Below are positions 9,422 through 18,803 of a DNA stretch of 64,000 bases, piece after piece. Source of the DNA: Dyella jiangningensis. GTDB taxonomy: Bacteria; Pseudomonadota; Gammaproteobacteria; Xanthomonadales; Rhodanobacteraceae. Under the pieces are notes generated by a model. It was not told the origin of the DNA. It did not search any database and worked only from the letters and a program-made list of their open reading frames with translations. Made by a program: the position numbers and the translations under genes. Numbering within the stretch: the stretch's first letter is position 1; each line of letters starts with the position of its first letter. Where the stretch lies: assembly GCA_000632805.1 (NCBI GenBank), contig CP007444.1, positions 682,001-746,000 of the forward strand, read 5' to 3'.

Positions 9422-11740
9422 TCAGAAGCGGATGTTGGCCGTAAGCATTGCCGAGCGGGGCGAACCCGGCGTGTAACGGTAGCCGCTCTTGTTGATGGCC
9501 GCCACGTAGTCCTTGTCGAACAGGTTGTACAGGTTCAACTGCAGGTCCACGTGCTTGTTGAGCGGATAAGACGCCATCGCGTCGAACACCCAATAGGCTT
9601 CGGTGTAGGCCGGCGTACCGATCGCACTGTCCACGCCGCGCTTCATTTCGCCGGAATAGCGCGCGCCGCCGCCGATCGTGAGGTTGAACGGGAAGTGATA
9701 GGTCGTCCAGCTGGTAAAGGCCGTCTTGGGTGTGTAGGCGAGATCGGAGGAACCGTCCTTGGCGACAGCCGTGCCGCTCACGACGCGCGTGTCCATCGTG
9801 GTGACACCCGCGGTGACGGCCCAGTTTTCGGTGAGCTTGCCAACGGCGCTCAGCTCCACGCCTTGCACGCGCTTCTTGCCGATCTGGTAGTACAGCAGGC
9901 TCACCGGATCCTGCACGAGATCGTTGGTGACGGTGGTGCGGTACAGCGCGCCGGTCAGCAGCAGGCGTGAATCGAGCAGTTCCCACTTGGTGCCCACTTC
10001 CGCGGTGCGCGCCTTCTGAGGATCGAGGTTCGGATTGTCGGCGCTGTTGGCTGCGCTGTTCAGCGTGAGCGTGCTGCCGCCCGGCGGTTCCGCGGATACC
10101 GCGAAGTTCGCATAAATGCTGCCGTTGGGCGCCGGCTTGTAGAGCACGCCGACTTTCCAGTTGAACAGATTGTCGCTCTTCTTCGCATCGAGCCCCGGCA
10201 CTGCCGTTCCCGTGGGAAGGCTGCCGCACACCGGGGCGCCGCGCGAGCCGCACAACACCCAGCTGGTGTAGTCGGTGTTGTAGTGGTCCATGCGCACGCC
10301 GGCATTCACTTGCCAGTGCTCGCCGAACTTAAGTGTATCGAACACGTAGGCCGCGCCCGTGTTGGTCTTGGCGTTGCTGTAGGCGCCCGTGTGGCCGTAG
10401 ACAAGGCCGCTGACATCCCATGACGGATGATAGAGATTGGCAGCCGGCCACGATGTGCCGTTGAGCGCACCGAAGCCTTCGGTGGTGGCTTTTTCCTGCG
10501 TGAGCTCGATGCCGGTGTTGAGGTTGTGCGTGACAGCTCCGGTATCGAAATCCGCGTTGAGGCTGGTCTGGTTGGTGATGATTCGGTTGGCCTGGTGCTT
10601 GAAGGTCGGATTGCTGCGCGCAATCGTCCAGGTCGACGGATCGTTGAGGTCGGGCGTGAGCAGGTTGGCCGCGCTGCCCATGAACGACGTCAGCAGGTAA
10701 TCCTGCGTGGTGCGGCCCCATCGCGTGGTGCTGTGCAGGGCTAGGTTGTCGTTGAACTCATGCTCCACGCGTGCGGTGAACATGTCGGCGGTGACATGGT
10801 CGTGGTCGGCGGTGGTGCCGTAGAAGTTCGAGGAGTCGACCATGGGCGCGCCGGTCAATTGCGGGCGCTTCGGGTCCGGGCTGCTGTAGCCAGGCAGGCC
10901 AATGGTCGGCACGCCGCCGTCCGGCACGTTGTTCTGCTTCACGTGCAGATAATCGAGATAGATGCGCGTGGCCGTGCCGAGGCCGAAAGCCAGCGTCGGC
11001 GCGACGCCCCAGCGGTTGTTTTCCACCTTGTCGCGACCCGGCACGCCACTGTCCTGTCCCATCACGTTGAGGCGGAACGCGGCGGTACTGCTGAACGCCT
11101 GGTTCCAGTCGGCCGTCAGGCGACGATGATCGCCGCTGCCATAGGAGAGCGACGCCGTCACGCCGTCGTTCAATTCCGGCTGCTTGCTCACCATGTTGAT
11201 GGCACCGGTAGGCGCAGTGCGGCCGTTGTCCGTGCCCGCCGGGCCCTTGGTCACTTCGATCTGTTCGATGTTGAAGACATCGCGTGAAATCGAGCCGAGA
11301 TCGCGCACACCATCGACAAAAATGCTGCTCGACGTATCGAAGCCTCGCATGTAGATGCCATCGCCCGTTGTCGTCGTGCCGTTTTCACCCACGTAGAACG
11401 TGCCGACGCCGGGGCTGTTGCGCAGCGCCTCGGTCAGCGTGGTCGCTCCCTGTTCCTGGATCAGCTGGCTGCTGATGACGTTGATGGTCTGCGTGGTATC
11501 CAGCAGCGGCTGCGTGAATTTGGGTGAGGAGACCTTGTCGATCTTGTACTCGCTGGCCGTCGTCGCTTCGACATGCACGCCGGGAAGATTCTTCGTATCG
11601 GTCGGCAATGCCGCCATGTCCGGGCCATTGTCTCCCGCATGTGCTGGTGCGGCGATCGCCAGGCTGGTCATCAGCGTCGCCGTGGCGGCGCCAAGGGCAG
11701 TGCGGGAAACGGAGTGCTTGCGGCTCTTGATGTGGGCCAT
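9422..11740 (-). CDS. TonB-dependent siderophore receptor (PiuA/Fiu-like)
   Basis: The product is a 772-residue outer-membrane receptor with a Sec signal peptide ending APAHA. A plug domain follows ([47 protein letters not shown], and IEVTKGPAG near residues 100-210), then a 22-strand-type barrel ending in the terminal aromatic residue of MLTANIRF. Such receptors import ferric siderophores or catecholates using TonB energy. The partner downstream is a PiuC-like hydroxylase, the arrangement seen for piuA/fiu. A Fur-box-like sequence lies about 150 bases upstream. The substrate cannot be read from sequence. Confidence 0.93.
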   Translation of the reverse strand: MAHIKSRKHSVSRTALGAATATLMTSLAIAAPAHAGDNGPDMAALPTDTKNLPGVHVEATTASEYKIDKVSSPKFTQPLLDTTQTINVISSQLIQEQGATTLTEALRNSPGVGTFYVGENGTTTTGDGIYMRGFDTSSSIFVDGVRDLGSISRDVFNIEQIEVTKGPAGTDNGRTAPTGAINMVSKQPELNDGVTASLSYGSGDHRRLTADWNQAFSSTAAFRLNVMGQDSGVPGRDKVENNRWGVAPTLAFGLGTATRIYLDYLHVKQNNVPDGGVPTIGLPGYSSPDPKRPQLTGAPMVDSSNFYGTTADHDHVTADMFTARVEHEFNDNLALHSTTRWGRTTQDYLLTSFMGSAANLLTPDLNDPSTWTIARSNPTFKHQANRIITNQTSLNADFDTGAVTHNLNTGIELTQEKATTEGFGALNGTSWPAANLYHPSWDVSGLVYGHTGAYSNAKTNTGAAYVFDTLKFGEHWQVNAGVRMDHYNTDYTSWVLCGSRGAPVCGSLPTGTAVPGLDAKKSDNLFNWKVGVLYKPAPNGSIYANFAVSAEPPGGSTLTLNSAANSADNPNLDPQKARTAEVGTKWELLDSRLLLTGALYRTTVTNDLVQDPVSLLYYQIGKKRVQGVELSAVGKLTENWAVTAGVTTMDTRVVSGTAVAKDGSSDLAYTPKTAFTSWTTYHFPFNLTIGGGARYSGEMKRGVDSAIGTPAYTEAYWVFDAMASYPLNKHVDLQLNLYNLFDKDYVAAINKSGYRYTPGSPRSAMLTANIRF

Positions 11741-11892
11741 GGATAGCTCGTCAGTAATGGGGCGATGTCAGCAGTCGGCGCCGGATAACGAGCTGGCGAT
11801 GGCGGGCTCAGATCCTTCGGTACCCGCTGGCAAGGCCGGCGCAGCGGCGCCGTGCGTGGTTGCTTCGCAGGTATTTGCCGAATGTTATTTTT

Positions 11893-11908
11893 AATGAGAA
11901 TGATTTGC
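11893..11908 (-). promoter_or_regulatory. Fur-box-like site upstream of the siderophore receptor
   Basis: AATGAGAATGATTTGC matches 12 of 16 positions of AATGATAATCATTATC, the inner part of the Fur consensus. The surrounding bases are A/T-rich in an otherwise GC-rich region. It lies about 150 bases upstream of the receptor start and about 95 bases before panE, and the receptor is the obvious target. Iron repression through Fur is inferred. Confidence 0.6.
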
Positions 11909-12003
11909 AATAACGAAAGCGTGACGTCAGCCTTCATGCGGCATTTGAGTAGCGGTGCCCGGACTGGTTAGCCTCTCGCTCCTGACGTCGCGGAGGACAT
12001 GGC

Positions 12004-12933
12004 ATGCGTATTCTGGTGATCGGCGCTGGCGCCACCGGCGGATATTTCGGTGGCCGTCTGCTGGAAAGCGGGCAGGACGTCACTTTCCTGGTCCGCGCAG
12101 GAAGGGCTGCGCAGCTGGCGGCCCAGGGCCTGGTGATCCGCAGTGGGCTGGGCAATGCGACCTTGCCCAAGCCATCGATGGTGCAAGCCGGCGACCTGAG
12201 CGAGGCGTTCGACCTCATCCTGCTCAGCTGCAAGGCCTATCACCTGCCGCAGGTCATCGAGGACATGGCGCCGGCTGTCGGGCCGAACACCGTGATCGTG
12301 CCCCTGCTCAACGGCATGCGGCACCTCGACGTACTCGACGAACGTTTCGGCGCGGAACACGTGCTTGGCGGGCAATGCGTGATCGCGGCGACGCTGGACA
12401 AGCAGGGCGTAGTGCATCACCTCAACCAGTCGCACTCACTGACGTTCGGCGAACGCGACGGTTCGCGTTCGGAACGCGTCGAGCGCGTGCTCGCGGCGAT
12501 GTCGCAAGCGAAGTTCGAGCCGCGGCTCAGCACCACGATCCTGCAGGACATGTGGGACAAATGGGTATTTCTCGCCTCGCTCGCTGGCGTCACCTGCCTG
12601 ATGCGGGCGCCGGTGGGCGACATCATGGCGGCGACCGGTGGCGAAGCAGTGACGCTCCAGCTGCTTGAGGATTGCCGACGCGTTGCGGCGCTCAACCAGC
12701 ATGCGCCCGCCGACACGGTGCTCGCGCGCGCATGCAATGTGCTGACGGAGAAGGGATCGAAACTTAGCGCATCGATGATGCGTGATCTGGAGCAGGGTGG
12801 GCAGATCGAGGCCGATCACGTGATCGGTGACATGCTCAAGCGTGCCGGTACCGAAGCCGACTCACTCCACATGCTGCGTACGGCTTACGCGCACCTCAAG
12901 GCGTACGAGGCGCGACGCGACGGAGCCCGGTGA
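12004..12933 (+). CDS. panE: 2-dehydropantoate 2-reductase (ketopantoate reductase)
   Basis: The product is a 309-residue cytosolic NADPH-dependent reductase of the ApbA/PanE family, which converts ketopantoate to pantoate in pantothenate and CoA synthesis. The N-terminal Rossmann motif is GAGATGGYFGGRL. SCKAYHL contains the conserved lysine region, and the C-terminal helical domain has DMWDKWVFLASLAGVTCLMR. Length is normal. Several paralogues of this family act on other 2-keto acids, so the substrate is probable rather than certain. The gene is divergent from the siderophore receptor and convergent with the patatin gene, whose stop is five bases away. Confidence 0.85.
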   Translation: MRILVIGAGATGGYFGGRLLESGQDVTFLVRAGRAAQLAAQGLVIRSGLGNATLPKPSMVQAGDLSEAFDLILLSCKAYHLPQVIEDMAPAVGPNTVIVPLLNGMRHLDVLDERFGAEHVLGGQCVIAATLDKQGVVHHLNQSHSLTFGERDGSRSERVERVLAAMSQAKFEPRLSTTILQDMWDKWVFLASLAGVTCLMRAPVGDIMAATGGEAVTLQLLEDCRRVAALNQHAPADTVLARACNVLTEKGSKLSASMMRDLEQGGQIEADHVIGDMLKRAGTEADSLHMLRTAYAHLKAYEARRDGAR

Positions 12934-12938
12934 GTCGC

Positions 12939-14180
12939 TTATGGCGTCTTCGGCACGATGGCCGGATCCTCGGTAGGGCAGGAAGGTGGCCCGTTGGGCG
13001 GCACGCTGTGCGCCATGAGGTTGCGGCGCAAGCCCTGTTCGGGCGTCACCCATAGCTTGCCCTGTTCCGCGCAGTTCGCCGCGTAGTTGAACAAGGCGCG
13101 CATGCTCGACGCGTTGAAGTCGATGAAGCTGTTTTCGGGGTAGTCGACCGGAATCGACGTCATCAGGAACCGGATGCCCAGCTGGCGGGTGATCCCTATG
13201 GTCTCCGCGATCGCTTCGCGTGTCTTGAAGGTGAGCGCGGCGCCGAAGCCACTGATGAGCAGCGGCAATGTCTTCAGTGGCGTGGTCCTGGGAAAGCGAT
13301 GCACCTGGCTGTTGACGATCATGTACAGGTTCGCGCCATGCAGCATCGAGAGGGTCTCCGGATGGAGCTCGGCGATCAATGGCGTTGTGAACACCGGCGT
13401 GGTCACGCTGCCGTCGACATGCAGCTCGTCATAGCGGTGCTCGCCGTCCTGCACGTGGATGAGCATCGGAGGAAACATGCCCGGCACGCTGGCGGATGCC
13501 ACCAACACGTCGCGGAACGTGGCGCGCGCCACTTCACCACCGCGTGATGCGATGGCGCCCATGTCCCACAGCACCGTTTCGCCCTTGTCCAGGTCGGTGG
13601 TGGCGACGACCAGTCGGCGGCCCTTGGCGTTTTCGCGCGCCACTGCATCGATCATCGCGGGGGTCACGAAGTGATCGACCAGGTGGTACAGCGAACCGTG
13701 GTCGTGGCCCATGGGCGACACCAGTCGAGCGAGCAGGGTGCTGCGCGGCGACCCGATCAGATGCTCGGTGGCTTCACCGCCGAAAGCCTGCTGCATGGCC
13801 TCGTCCCAGTCCGAACCCAGATAGGCGAAAGGTGCGAGCAGTGCACCGACGCTTACGCCGGTCACCAGTTCGTATTGCGGCCGCGCATGGGCGCGGCTGA
13901 GACCTGTCAACGCGCCGACGCCAAAGGCGCCGCCGGCACCGCCGCCGGAGAGCGCGAGAATATCGATGCTGCCATCGCTGGCCGAATCGCGGATGCCCTG
14001 GAAAAACTCCGGCGAACGCTTGGCGAACTGCTCGACGTCGGAGGCGAGCAGGCGCACGCGCTGCGTATAGCCTTCAGGCACGGAACCCGAGATCAGTCGA
14101 GGTGGTGCGGGACGGCGCGTCGTCGTGCTGCAGGCAGCCAGCAGCGCCACGGCCAGGAATAGAGGCACGACTCGACGCAT
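12939..14180 (-). CDS. Patatin-like phospholipase lipoprotein
   Basis: The product is a 413-residue predicted lipoprotein: a hydrophobic signal ends in the lipobox LLAAC with Cys17. The patatin domain has the oxyanion-hole loop SGGGAGGAFG (residues 78-87), the nucleophile Ser110 in GVSVG, and the catalytic Asp in VDGSV. Patatins hydrolyse acyl esters of phospholipids. The enzyme is probably anchored in the periplasm or at the outer membrane. I chose the ATG at 14180 because GGGGAA precedes it and it gives a normal lipoprotein signal; an upstream in-frame ATG at 14219 would add 13 residues. Substrate and biological role are unknown. Confidence 0.88.
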   Translation of the reverse strand: MRRVVPLFLAVALLAACSTTTRRPAPPRLISGSVPEGYTQRVRLLASDVEQFAKRSPEFFQGIRDSASDGSIDILALSGGGAGGAFGVGALTGLSRAHARPQYELVTGVSVGALLAPFAYLGSDWDEAMQQAFGGEATEHLIGSPRSTLLARLVSPMGHDHGSLYHLVDHFVTPAMIDAVARENAKGRRLVVATTDLDKGETVLWDMGAIASRGGEVARATFRDVLVASASVPGMFPPMLIHVQDGEHRYDELHVDGSVTTPVFTTPLIAELHPETLSMLHGANLYMIVNSQVHRFPRTTPLKTLPLLISGFGAALTFKTREAIAETIGITRQLGIRFLMTSIPVDYPENSFIDFNASSMRALFNYAANCAEQGKLWVTPEQGLRRNLMAHSVPPNGPPSCPTEDPAIVPKTP

Positions 14181-14327
14181 GGCGTTCCCCGCGCGTGGAT
14201 GCTGGCGCGATTTGGCCATGAGGAGTGTGCATCCTTTGTGTGGGCGACAGGCCGGTGGCGTCCTCGCTTCGCAGGCTTTTCGCTCACGGGTGCGCTGCTA
14301 CAAAAAGCCGACGGCGAGAGTGCAACG

Positions 14328-14358
14328 AAAAAGGCGCCGCGTTTGCACGCGGCGCCTT
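14328..14358 (-). terminator. Rho-independent terminator of the M13 peptidase gene
   Basis: A perfect 11-base stem (AAGGCGCCGCG, 14331-14341, and its complement at 14348-14358) encloses a six-base loop. On the minus strand it is followed by a short T run. It lies just after the M13 peptidase stop, in the sense of that gene. Confidence 0.8.
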
Positions 14359-14386
14359 CGAGACAGTCACGCGGACCGACCGGGAG

Positions 14387-16498
14387 TTACCAGATCTTCA
14401 CCTGCTTGTCGCCCGAGCGCACCATCGGATCGGTCGGCTTGCACTGGAACGCCGTGGCGAAGGCTTCCATGTTGGAAGGAGCGCCGACGGCACGCAGCGA
14501 CGCAGGAGCGTGCGGGTCGGTGTTCAGACGCAGCAGTGCTTCCTTCTCGCGGATGTTGCCGCGCCACACGCGGGCCCAGTTGAGGAAGAAGCGCTGGTCC
14601 TGCGTGTAGCCGTCGATCTTTTCGCCGGCTTCCTGCGGGTTCTTCTTCAGCGCCATCTGCAGCGCGTCGTAGGCCGAGTTCAGGCCGCCGAGGTCGCCGA
14701 TGTTCTCGCCCAGGGTCAGCTTGCCGTTGACGTGTGCATCCGGCTTGTCCTTGATCGGCGTGTAGTCGTCGAACTGCGCGACCAGCTTGCCGCTGCGCTC
14801 GTCGAACTTGGCGCGGTCGTCCTTGGTCCACCAGTTGGCGTTGTTGCCTTCGCCGTCGAACTGGCTGCCTTCGTCGTCGAAGCCGTGGCTGGCTTCGTGG
14901 CCGATCACGGCACCGATGCCGCCGTAGTTGATCGCGTCGTCGCCGTTGGCATAGAAGAACGGCGGCTGCAGGATCGCGGCCGGGAAGTTGATGGTGTTGT
15001 CGGTCGGGTTGTAATACGCGTTGACCGTCTGCGGGGTCATGCCCCACTCGAGGCGATCGGTCGGCTTGCCGACCTTGCTGAGCTCATACTGGTAGTTGAA
15101 CTTGGCGGCGGCCATCACGTTGCCGTAGTAGTCGCCCTGCTTGATGTCCAGGCCTGACCAGTCGCGCCACTTGTCCGGGTAGCCGATCTTCGGCAGGAAG
15201 GTATTCCACTTGGCAATGGCCTTCTGCTTGGTCTCGTCGCTCATCCAGTCGAGGTTTTCGATGCGCGCCTTGAGGGCATTGCGCACATTGTCGACCAACA
15301 CCTTTGCGCGCTCCTTCGCTTCGGGCGTGAACATCTTGGCCACGTACAGTTGGCCCAGTGCCTCACCCATGGAGCTGTTCACGCCGCCAAGCACCCGCTT
15401 CCAGCGCGGCTTCTGTTCCGGCTGGCCGGCGAGGGTCTTGCCGTAGAAGTCGAACTTGTTGTCCTGGAACGCCTTGCTCAGATACGGCGAGGCATCATCG
15501 ATGGTGTGGAAGCGCAGGTAGGCCTGCCACTGGTCGACCGGCGCGTTGGCCAGCAGCTTGTCGAACTCGGCCATGAACTTCGGCTGCGACAGCGAGAAGC
15601 CCTTGTCGACGGTCACGCCCTGCGCCTTGAAGAAATCTTCCCAACTGAAGTGCGGGGTGATCTTGTCCGCTTCCTTCACGGTGACGAAGTGGTACTGGTT
15701 TTCCGGCGTGCGCATTTCCACCGGTGCCAGCGACGCCTTGGCCAGTTCGGTTTCGAACGCGAGCACCTGGTCGGCCTGCTTCTTCGCGTCGGCCTCGGAC
15801 ACGCCAGCCAGTTGCAACGCCTGGGCCACGTGGGCCACGTAGGCGTCGCGAATGTCCTTGTACTTGTCGCTGAGGTAGTAGTCCTTGGTCGGCAGGCCCA
15901 GGCCAGCCTGCTGCGTATAGGCGATCTGCATCTTGGCGTTCTTGAAGTCGGCGCCGGAGCCGAACTCGAACACCTGCATGTCGCCGTCAGCGAAGTTCTG
16001 CACGAGGTACTTTGCCACGTCCTTGCTGTTCTTCAGCGCGGCGATGGCGTCGAGCTTGGGCTTGATCGGGTCGAAGCCGGCCTTCTCGATGGCGGCGTCG
16101 TCCATGCCCGAGGCGTACAGGTAGCCGATCTTCTGCTCGATCGAACCGGCCTTGGCGTTGGCCGCATCCTTGGCGGCGGCGTCGACGATCTCGTGCTGGG
16201 TGTTGAGGCTGTCCTCGGCCAGCTTGTCGAACGCGCCCCAACGGGTGCGGTCGTTCGGGATCGGGTTGGCGGCGACCCACTTCGCGTTGACGAAACCGTT
16301 GAAGTCCTGGCAGGCCTGGCCGTTGTCGCCCAGCTCGGCCACGTCGAACACCTTGGGCGCGGGAGCGGCCGCCGGCGCGGTCGAGGCGGGGGCAGGAGCC
16401 TCGGCGGTCTGCTCGGCCTGCTCATGCTTGCCGCATGCAGTGAGCGACAGGGCCAGGCTGACGGCGAGCGCCAGGGGCTTCAGGTACGGTTTGGTCAT
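14387..16498 (-). CDS. M13 family zinc metallopeptidase (PepO/neprilysin type), lipoprotein
   Basis: The product is a 703-residue exported peptidase. A signal ends in LSLTAC, a lipobox, followed by a low-complexity Ala/Pro/Glu linker. The mature part begins with the M13 N-terminal pattern GNDGQACQDFNGFVNAKW-like. The catalytic zinc motif is H534-E-x-x-H538 in VIGHEASHGFDDEG. The third ligand is Glu598 in ENIGDLGG, with Asp602. NAYYNP and the C-terminal CxP-like segment AFQCKPTDPMVR are also typical. M13 enzymes cleave oligopeptides. This one would act in the periplasm as a single-gene unit with its own terminator. Confidence 0.93.
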   Translation of the reverse strand: MTKPYLKPLALAVSLALSLTACGKHEQAEQTAEAPAPASTAPAAAPAPKVFDVAELGDNGQACQDFNGFVNAKWVAANPIPNDRTRWGAFDKLAEDSLNTQHEIVDAAAKDAANAKAGSIEQKIGYLYASGMDDAAIEKAGFDPIKPKLDAIAALKNSKDVAKYLVQNFADGDMQVFEFGSGADFKNAKMQIAYTQQAGLGLPTKDYYLSDKYKDIRDAYVAHVAQALQLAGVSEADAKKQADQVLAFETELAKASLAPVEMRTPENQYHFVTVKEADKITPHFSWEDFFKAQGVTVDKGFSLSQPKFMAEFDKLLANAPVDQWQAYLRFHTIDDASPYLSKAFQDNKFDFYGKTLAGQPEQKPRWKRVLGGVNSSMGEALGQLYVAKMFTPEAKERAKVLVDNVRNALKARIENLDWMSDETKQKAIAKWNTFLPKIGYPDKWRDWSGLDIKQGDYYGNVMAAAKFNYQYELSKVGKPTDRLEWGMTPQTVNAYYNPTDNTINFPAAILQPPFFYANGDDAINYGGIGAVIGHEASHGFDDEGSQFDGEGNNANWWTKDDRAKFDERSGKLVAQFDDYTPIKDKPDAHVNGKLTLGENIGDLGGLNSAYDALQMALKKNPQEAGEKIDGYTQDQRFFLNWARVWRGNIREKEALLRLNTDPHAPASLRAVGAPSNMEAFATAFQCKPTDPMVRSGDKQVKIW

Positions 16499-17039
16499 GG
16501 GATTCCCTCTCGTGATTCGCCCCAGCGGGCGCTAAGTGATGCCGGCGGCCACGCGCTGCGCAGCGACCGAGTTGGCAATCGTGACCCGTCAGGCTAGGCC
16601 GGAGGTCACGGTGCAGACAGTGTCAAAGGTCAGGGGCGGGGCCTGCAAGCCGGCGGCCAGCGCCTGGGCCCGCCCTCGCCGGGAGCCTCGCGCCGGCGCG
16701 GACGATCTGGCGATTCCGCCGTTGCTCACGCCCATCAAGACGGCCAGGGCACTTCGGCGTGATCGGGGAAATCCGGGCAGCCATCAGCTCCTCGGGAACA
16801 AACTCCTTTTGCCAGCCCGCAGGCTTGGCGTTGTAAAACTGGAGCAACTTCACGACCAGATCGTCGAACCGGTCGGCCATGGGTCCCATGACCATGACGA
16901 TTCGCAGGAAAACGCGTCTTTCTCCTGTTATTCGGCTGTCACCTTCGTTGCCTATCGTTCGCGAATCCGGCGCTTGGAATGTCCTGCATAAAGGCGTTCC
17001 ACAGGGGGGCGCTTCATTCGCGACCGTAGGGAGCCTTCC
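16499..17039. other. 541-base gap between the divergent M13 peptidase and phosphatase genes
   Basis: This gap holds the start regions of both flanking genes. A Shine-Dalgarno-like GGAG precedes the phosphatase ATG at 17040. The only reading frame with gene-like composition is the short minus-strand frame listed separately (16623-16880). I see no strong promoter pair, repeat or terminator. Confidence 0.4.
16623..16880 (-). CDS. Possible small hypothetical protein, uncertain
   Basis: A minus-strand frame of 85 residues starts with ATG at 16880 (in-frame ATGs also at 16889 and 16895). Its first 45 residues have balanced protein-like composition (MADRFDDLVVKLLQFYNAKP, then WQKEFVPEELMAARISP). 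The remainder is Arg/Gly/Ala-rich and looks like out-of-frame reading, so a frameshift or a spurious frame are both possible. I recognise no family and see no good ribosome binding site. Confidence 0.25.
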   Translation of the reverse strand: MADRFDDLVVKLLQFYNAKPAGWQKEFVPEELMAARISPITPKCPGRLDGREQRRNRQIVRAGARLPARAGPGAGRRLAGPAPDL

Positions 17040-18725
17040 ATGCGAAATCACCTCGCAGTCTGCATTGCCGCGTGTGTTCTCAGCCTGTCCGCCGTATCGC
17101 TCGCCCAGATTCCCGTGCATGCCGAAGAAGCGACGAATGCTTCCTGGCATCGCGACAAGGACGACCACACGTCCACTCCCATCAAGCATCTGGTGGTGAT
17201 CTTCCAGGAGAACGTGTCCTACGATCACTACTTCGGCACCTATCCCTATGCCGCCAATGCGCCGGGCGAGCCGACGTTCTATGCGCGGCCGTTCACGCCG
17301 AAGGCCAATGGCCTGACCGCCAGCCTGCTCAACCACAATCCGAACCAGCAGAACAGCGCGAATGGCGCGGGTGCGATCAATCCGTTCCGTCTCTCGCGTG
17401 CCCAGTCGGCCACCGCCGATCAGGACCACGATTACGGTCCGGAGCAGCAGGCGTTCAATGGCGGCGCGATGGATCTTTTTCCCAAGTACACCGGCACGGG
17501 CGAAACGCTGCCCGGTGCGCCTGCGGATGAAAACGGCATCGGCCAGGTCATGGGTTATTACGACGGCAACACGGTCACCGCGTTGTGGAACTACGCGCAG
17601 TGGTTCGCCATGAGCGACAACAGCTACAACACCACGTTTGGCCCGTCCACGCCTGGCGCACTCAACCTGATTTCCGGCCAGACCAATGGCATCACGCAGA
17701 CGCTCAACGGTACCGGCGAGGAGATCGACGACGGGCAGGGTGGTCTTACCCTGATCGGTGATGCCGATCCGATCGGCGACGTCTGTTCCTCGCCCACCGG
17801 CAACCAGGTGCAGATGAGCGGCCGCAACGTGGGCGACATGCTCAACGATGCGCACGTGAGCTGGGGCTTCTTCGAAGGCGGCTTCGACCTGTCGCAGGTG
17901 AATGCCAACGGCACCACGGGCTGCAAGCGCTCGACGCTTTCCGCCGTCACGAAGGTCAAGAAGGCGGATTACATCCCGCATCACCAGCCGTTCCAGTACT
18001 ACGCCTCGACCGCCAACCCGACGCATGCGCGCCCCACGTCGGTGGCAATGATCGCTCGCCAGGGCGATGCGGCGAACCATCAGTACGACATGACCGACTT
18101 CTACGCCGCCGTGGAAGCAGGCAACTTCCCGGCCGTGAGCTTCCTCAAGGCGCCGGGCTACCAGGACGGCCATGGCGGCTATTCCGATCCGCTCGACGAA
18201 CAGCAGTTCATCGTGCATGTGATCAACTTCCTGCAGCAGCAGCCGGACTGGCGTGATACGGCCGTGGTCATCGCTTATGACGACTCCGATGGCTGGTACG
18301 ACCACCAGGCGGCGCCGCGGGTGAATGCGTCGTCGTCGGCGGCGGATGCGCTGGACGGCGCTGGCGTGTGCAAGGCGCGCGGCACACTGCCGGGCACGGA
18401 CAGCAAGGGCAAGCCGGTACAGGGACGTTGCGGCTATGGTCCGCGTCTGCCGTTGCTGGTGGTCTCGCCGTGGGCGCGCAGCAACCACGTCGACCACACG
18501 CTGACGGACCAGTCTTCCATCACGCGCTTCATCGAAGACAACTGGCTGCATGGCAAGCGTCTTGGCGGCGGTTCGTTCGACGCGGAGGCCGGCTCGCTGG
18601 AGCACATGTTCGACTTCTTCCAGCCATTCACCGCGCATCGCAAGCTGCTGCTGGACGAGCAAACCGGCCAGCCGGTGAAGCCGTCCCTGCCGTGGGCCAG
18701 CACGTCCGACGGGCATCGCGGTTGA
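17040..18725 (+). CDS. Secreted phosphoesterase family protein (acid phosphatase AcpA / phospholipase C type)
   Basis: The product is a 561-residue exported hydrolase of the phosphoesterase (phospholipase C/AcpA) family. A signal peptide covers about the first 28 residues. The family signature follows as IKHLVVIFQENVSYDHYFGTYP, where the Glu-Asn pair belongs to the active site. Later come GPSTPGALNLISGQ, SVAMIARQGDAANHQYD, TAVVIAYDDSDGWYDH and RLPLLVVSPWARSNHVDHT, matching the metal-binding and late motifs of the family. Members hydrolyse phosphomonoesters or phospholipid head groups, and I cannot tell which. A GC-rich hairpin lies between it and the multicopper oxidase gene. Confidence 0.9.
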   Translation: MRNHLAVCIAACVLSLSAVSLAQIPVHAEEATNASWHRDKDDHTSTPIKHLVVIFQENVSYDHYFGTYPYAANAPGEPTFYARPFTPKANGLTASLLNHNPNQQNSANGAGAINPFRLSRAQSATADQDHDYGPEQQAFNGGAMDLFPKYTGTGETLPGAPADENGIGQVMGYYDGNTVTALWNYAQWFAMSDNSYNTTFGPSTPGALNLISGQTNGITQTLNGTGEEIDDGQGGLTLIGDADPIGDVCSSPTGNQVQMSGRNVGDMLNDAHVSWGFFEGGFDLSQVNANGTTGCKRSTLSAVTKVKKADYIPHHQPFQYYASTANPTHARPTSVAMIARQGDAANHQYDMTDFYAAVEAGNFPAVSFLKAPGYQDGHGGYSDPLDEQQFIVHVINFLQQQPDWRDTAVVIAYDDSDGWYDHQAAPRVNASSSAADALDGAGVCKARGTLPGTDSKGKPVQGRCGYGPRLPLLVVSPWARSNHVDHTLTDQSSITRFIEDNWLHGKRLGGGSFDAEAGSLEHMFDFFQPFTAHRKLLLDEQTGQPVKPSLPWASTSDGHRG

Positions 18726-18748
18726 TCGACTGATCAGCGCGTCATCAG

Positions 18749-18771
18749 GCGCCCCGGCCGTGCCGGGGCGC
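18749..18771 (+). terminator. Terminator-like hairpin after the phosphoesterase gene
   Basis: A perfect 10-base stem, GCGCCCCGGC paired with GCCGGGGCGC across a three-base loop, lies 23 bases after the stop codon. The following TTCGTCGTCT is only moderately T-rich, so termination may be partial and read into the multicopper oxidase gene 32 bases later. Confidence 0.5.
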
Positions 18772-18803
18772 TTCGTCGTCTCCGCAAGAGGAGTCGTTTG
18801 ATC

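Noticed and set aside
15350..16597. 415-codon plus-strand frame opposite the M13 peptidase
   Set aside because: Antisense shadow rich in Val, Leu, Gly and Arg; the minus strand has an intact zinc peptidase.
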